A stretch of DNA of 64,000 nucleotides from Oryzomicrobium terrae (GTDB lineage Bacteria > Pseudomonadota > Gammaproteobacteria > Burkholderiales > Rhodocyclaceae): contig NZ_CP022579.1 in the NCBI RefSeq assembly GCF_008274805.1, positions 2,790,001 through 2,854,000 of the forward strand, read 5' to 3'. The notes under the pieces were generated by a model, which was not told the DNA's origin, did no database searches, and was given only the letters and a program-made list of their open reading frames with translations. Numbering within the stretch: position 1 is the first letter of the stretch; every line of letters begins with the position of its first letter. Shown piece by piece: positions 63,461-64,000 of the stretch. The position numbers were made by a program, and so were the translations under genes.

Positions 63461-64000
63461 TGTTGGTTGCTCCACGCGGCCAGCGCTGCCTTGGCCTGCA
63501 CCACGTCGGAATAGGGCCGGCGCACACCGCCGACCTCTTGATAGTTCTCGTGCCCCTTACCGGCGAGCAGCACCACGTCCCGGGCATCGGCGGTGGCAAT
63601 GGCGCGCTCCACGGCCCGCGCCCGATCCAGTTCGTGCTCGGCCCCGGGGGCGCCAGCCAGGATGGCGGCGATGATGGCGGCCGGGTCCTCGCTGCGCGGG
63701 TTGTCGCTGGTGACGATCACCCGGTCAGCACGGCGCACGGCCACTTCGCCCATCAGCGGACGCTTGCCGCCGTCCCGATCGCCGCCGCAACCGAACACGC
63801 AGACCAGCTTGCCGCCTCGCGCCTCGGCCACTTCGGCGAGGGCGCCCAGGGCGTTGTCCAGGGCATCCGGGGTGTGGGCGTAATCGACCACCACCAGGGG
63901 CCGGGCTTCACCGCCCAGGCATTCGAGGCGCCCCGGCGGCGGGGTCAGGCGGGCCAGCTGGGCGGCCACCACGTCGAGGGGCAGCGCCAGGCTGACCAGG
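63457..64000 (-). CDS. murE: UDP-MurNAc-L-alanyl-D-glutamate--diaminopimelate ligase, C-terminal part
   Basis: The frame continues off the right edge; about 180 residues of the C-terminal end are visible. PPPGRLECLGGEARPLVVVD, YAHTPDALDNALGAL, FGCGGDRDGGKRPLMGEVA and VTSDNPRSEDPAAII are the MurE C-terminal landmarks; DNPR indicates the meso-diaminopimelate-adding type. It ends KGHENYQEVGG....PYSD, also typical. Confidence 0.97.
   Translation of the reverse strand, partial: LVSLALPLDVVAAQLARLTPPPGRLECLGGEARPLVVVDYAHTPDALDNALGALAEVAEARGGKLVCVFGCGGDRDGGKRPLMGEVAVRRADRVIVTSDNPRSEDPAAIIAAILAGAPGAEHELDRARAVERAIATADARDVVLLAGKGHENYQEVGGVRRPYSDVVQAKAALAAWSNQQ

Noticed and set aside
1-64000. CRISPR arrays, tRNA, rRNA, transposases
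   Set aside because: No regularly spaced repeats, no cloverleaf or rRNA-like stretches and no transposase motifs were seen by eye; a covariance or HMM search could still find a small RNA.

Overview
The window looks like chromosomal DNA of a GC-rich Gram-negative bacterium. It is most likely a betaproteobacterium of the Rhodocyclales (Azospira/Azoarcus-like). This rests on inference from gene content: PHA phasins, a diheme cytochrome c peroxidase behind an FNR box, a 16-strand-type porin, MSHA-type pilus genes, and a DUF721 gene between lpxC and secA. I saw no tRNA, rRNA, CRISPR array, insertion sequence or phage gene.

Region 1 (1-14.7 kb) is the most distinctive part. A minus-strand operon encodes an MSHA-like type IV pilus: pilin, PilM/N-like MshI, MshE ATPase, MshG, a minor pilin, MshJ, MshK, MshL secretin, MshM, MshN and a small lytic transglycosylase. 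A BTAD/SARP-type regulator lies beyond it, cut by the left edge. A membrane class III adenylate cyclase is divergent from the pilin gene and is followed by a second pilin-like gene. The 400-bp region between pilin and cyclase holds a CRP-like site (GTGA-N6-TCAC) and two 15-bp palindromes 54 bp apart. MshE carries a MshEN c-di-GMP-binding signature. Together these suggest a pilus under both cAMP and c-di-GMP control.

Region 2 (14.7-21.2 kb) has a Kef-type antiporter, the LPS genes kdsD-kdsC-lptC-lptA, and two phasin genes. The first phasin gene has consensus -35 and -10 hexamers flanked by inverted operator-like boxes. Region 3 (21.2-36.5 kb) has a CinA-like protein, an EI24/CysZ-like membrane protein, hrpA, a bestrophin-like channel, crcB, a LysR regulator divergent from a DMT exporter, glnS, pyrF, an M23 peptidase and a porin.

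Region 4 (36.7-42.3 kb) is rpe-gph-[trp leader]-trpE-trpG-trpD-trpC. A short Trp-rich reading frame with four Trp codons in eight lies between gph and trpE, a probable trp attenuator leader. Region 5 (42.5-51.5 kb) holds apaG, an FNR-controlled cytochrome c peroxidase, a repeat-bearing gap, argJ, secA, a second M23 peptidase, a DUF721 gene, a small membrane protein and lpxC. Region 6 (51.6-64 kb) is the dcw cell-division and wall cluster on the minus strand: murE (partial)-murF-mraY-murD-ftsW-murG-murC-ddlB-ftsQ-ftsA-ftsZ, mostly with start/stop overlaps. Many long antisense frames exist because of the high GC content; I treat them as shadows.
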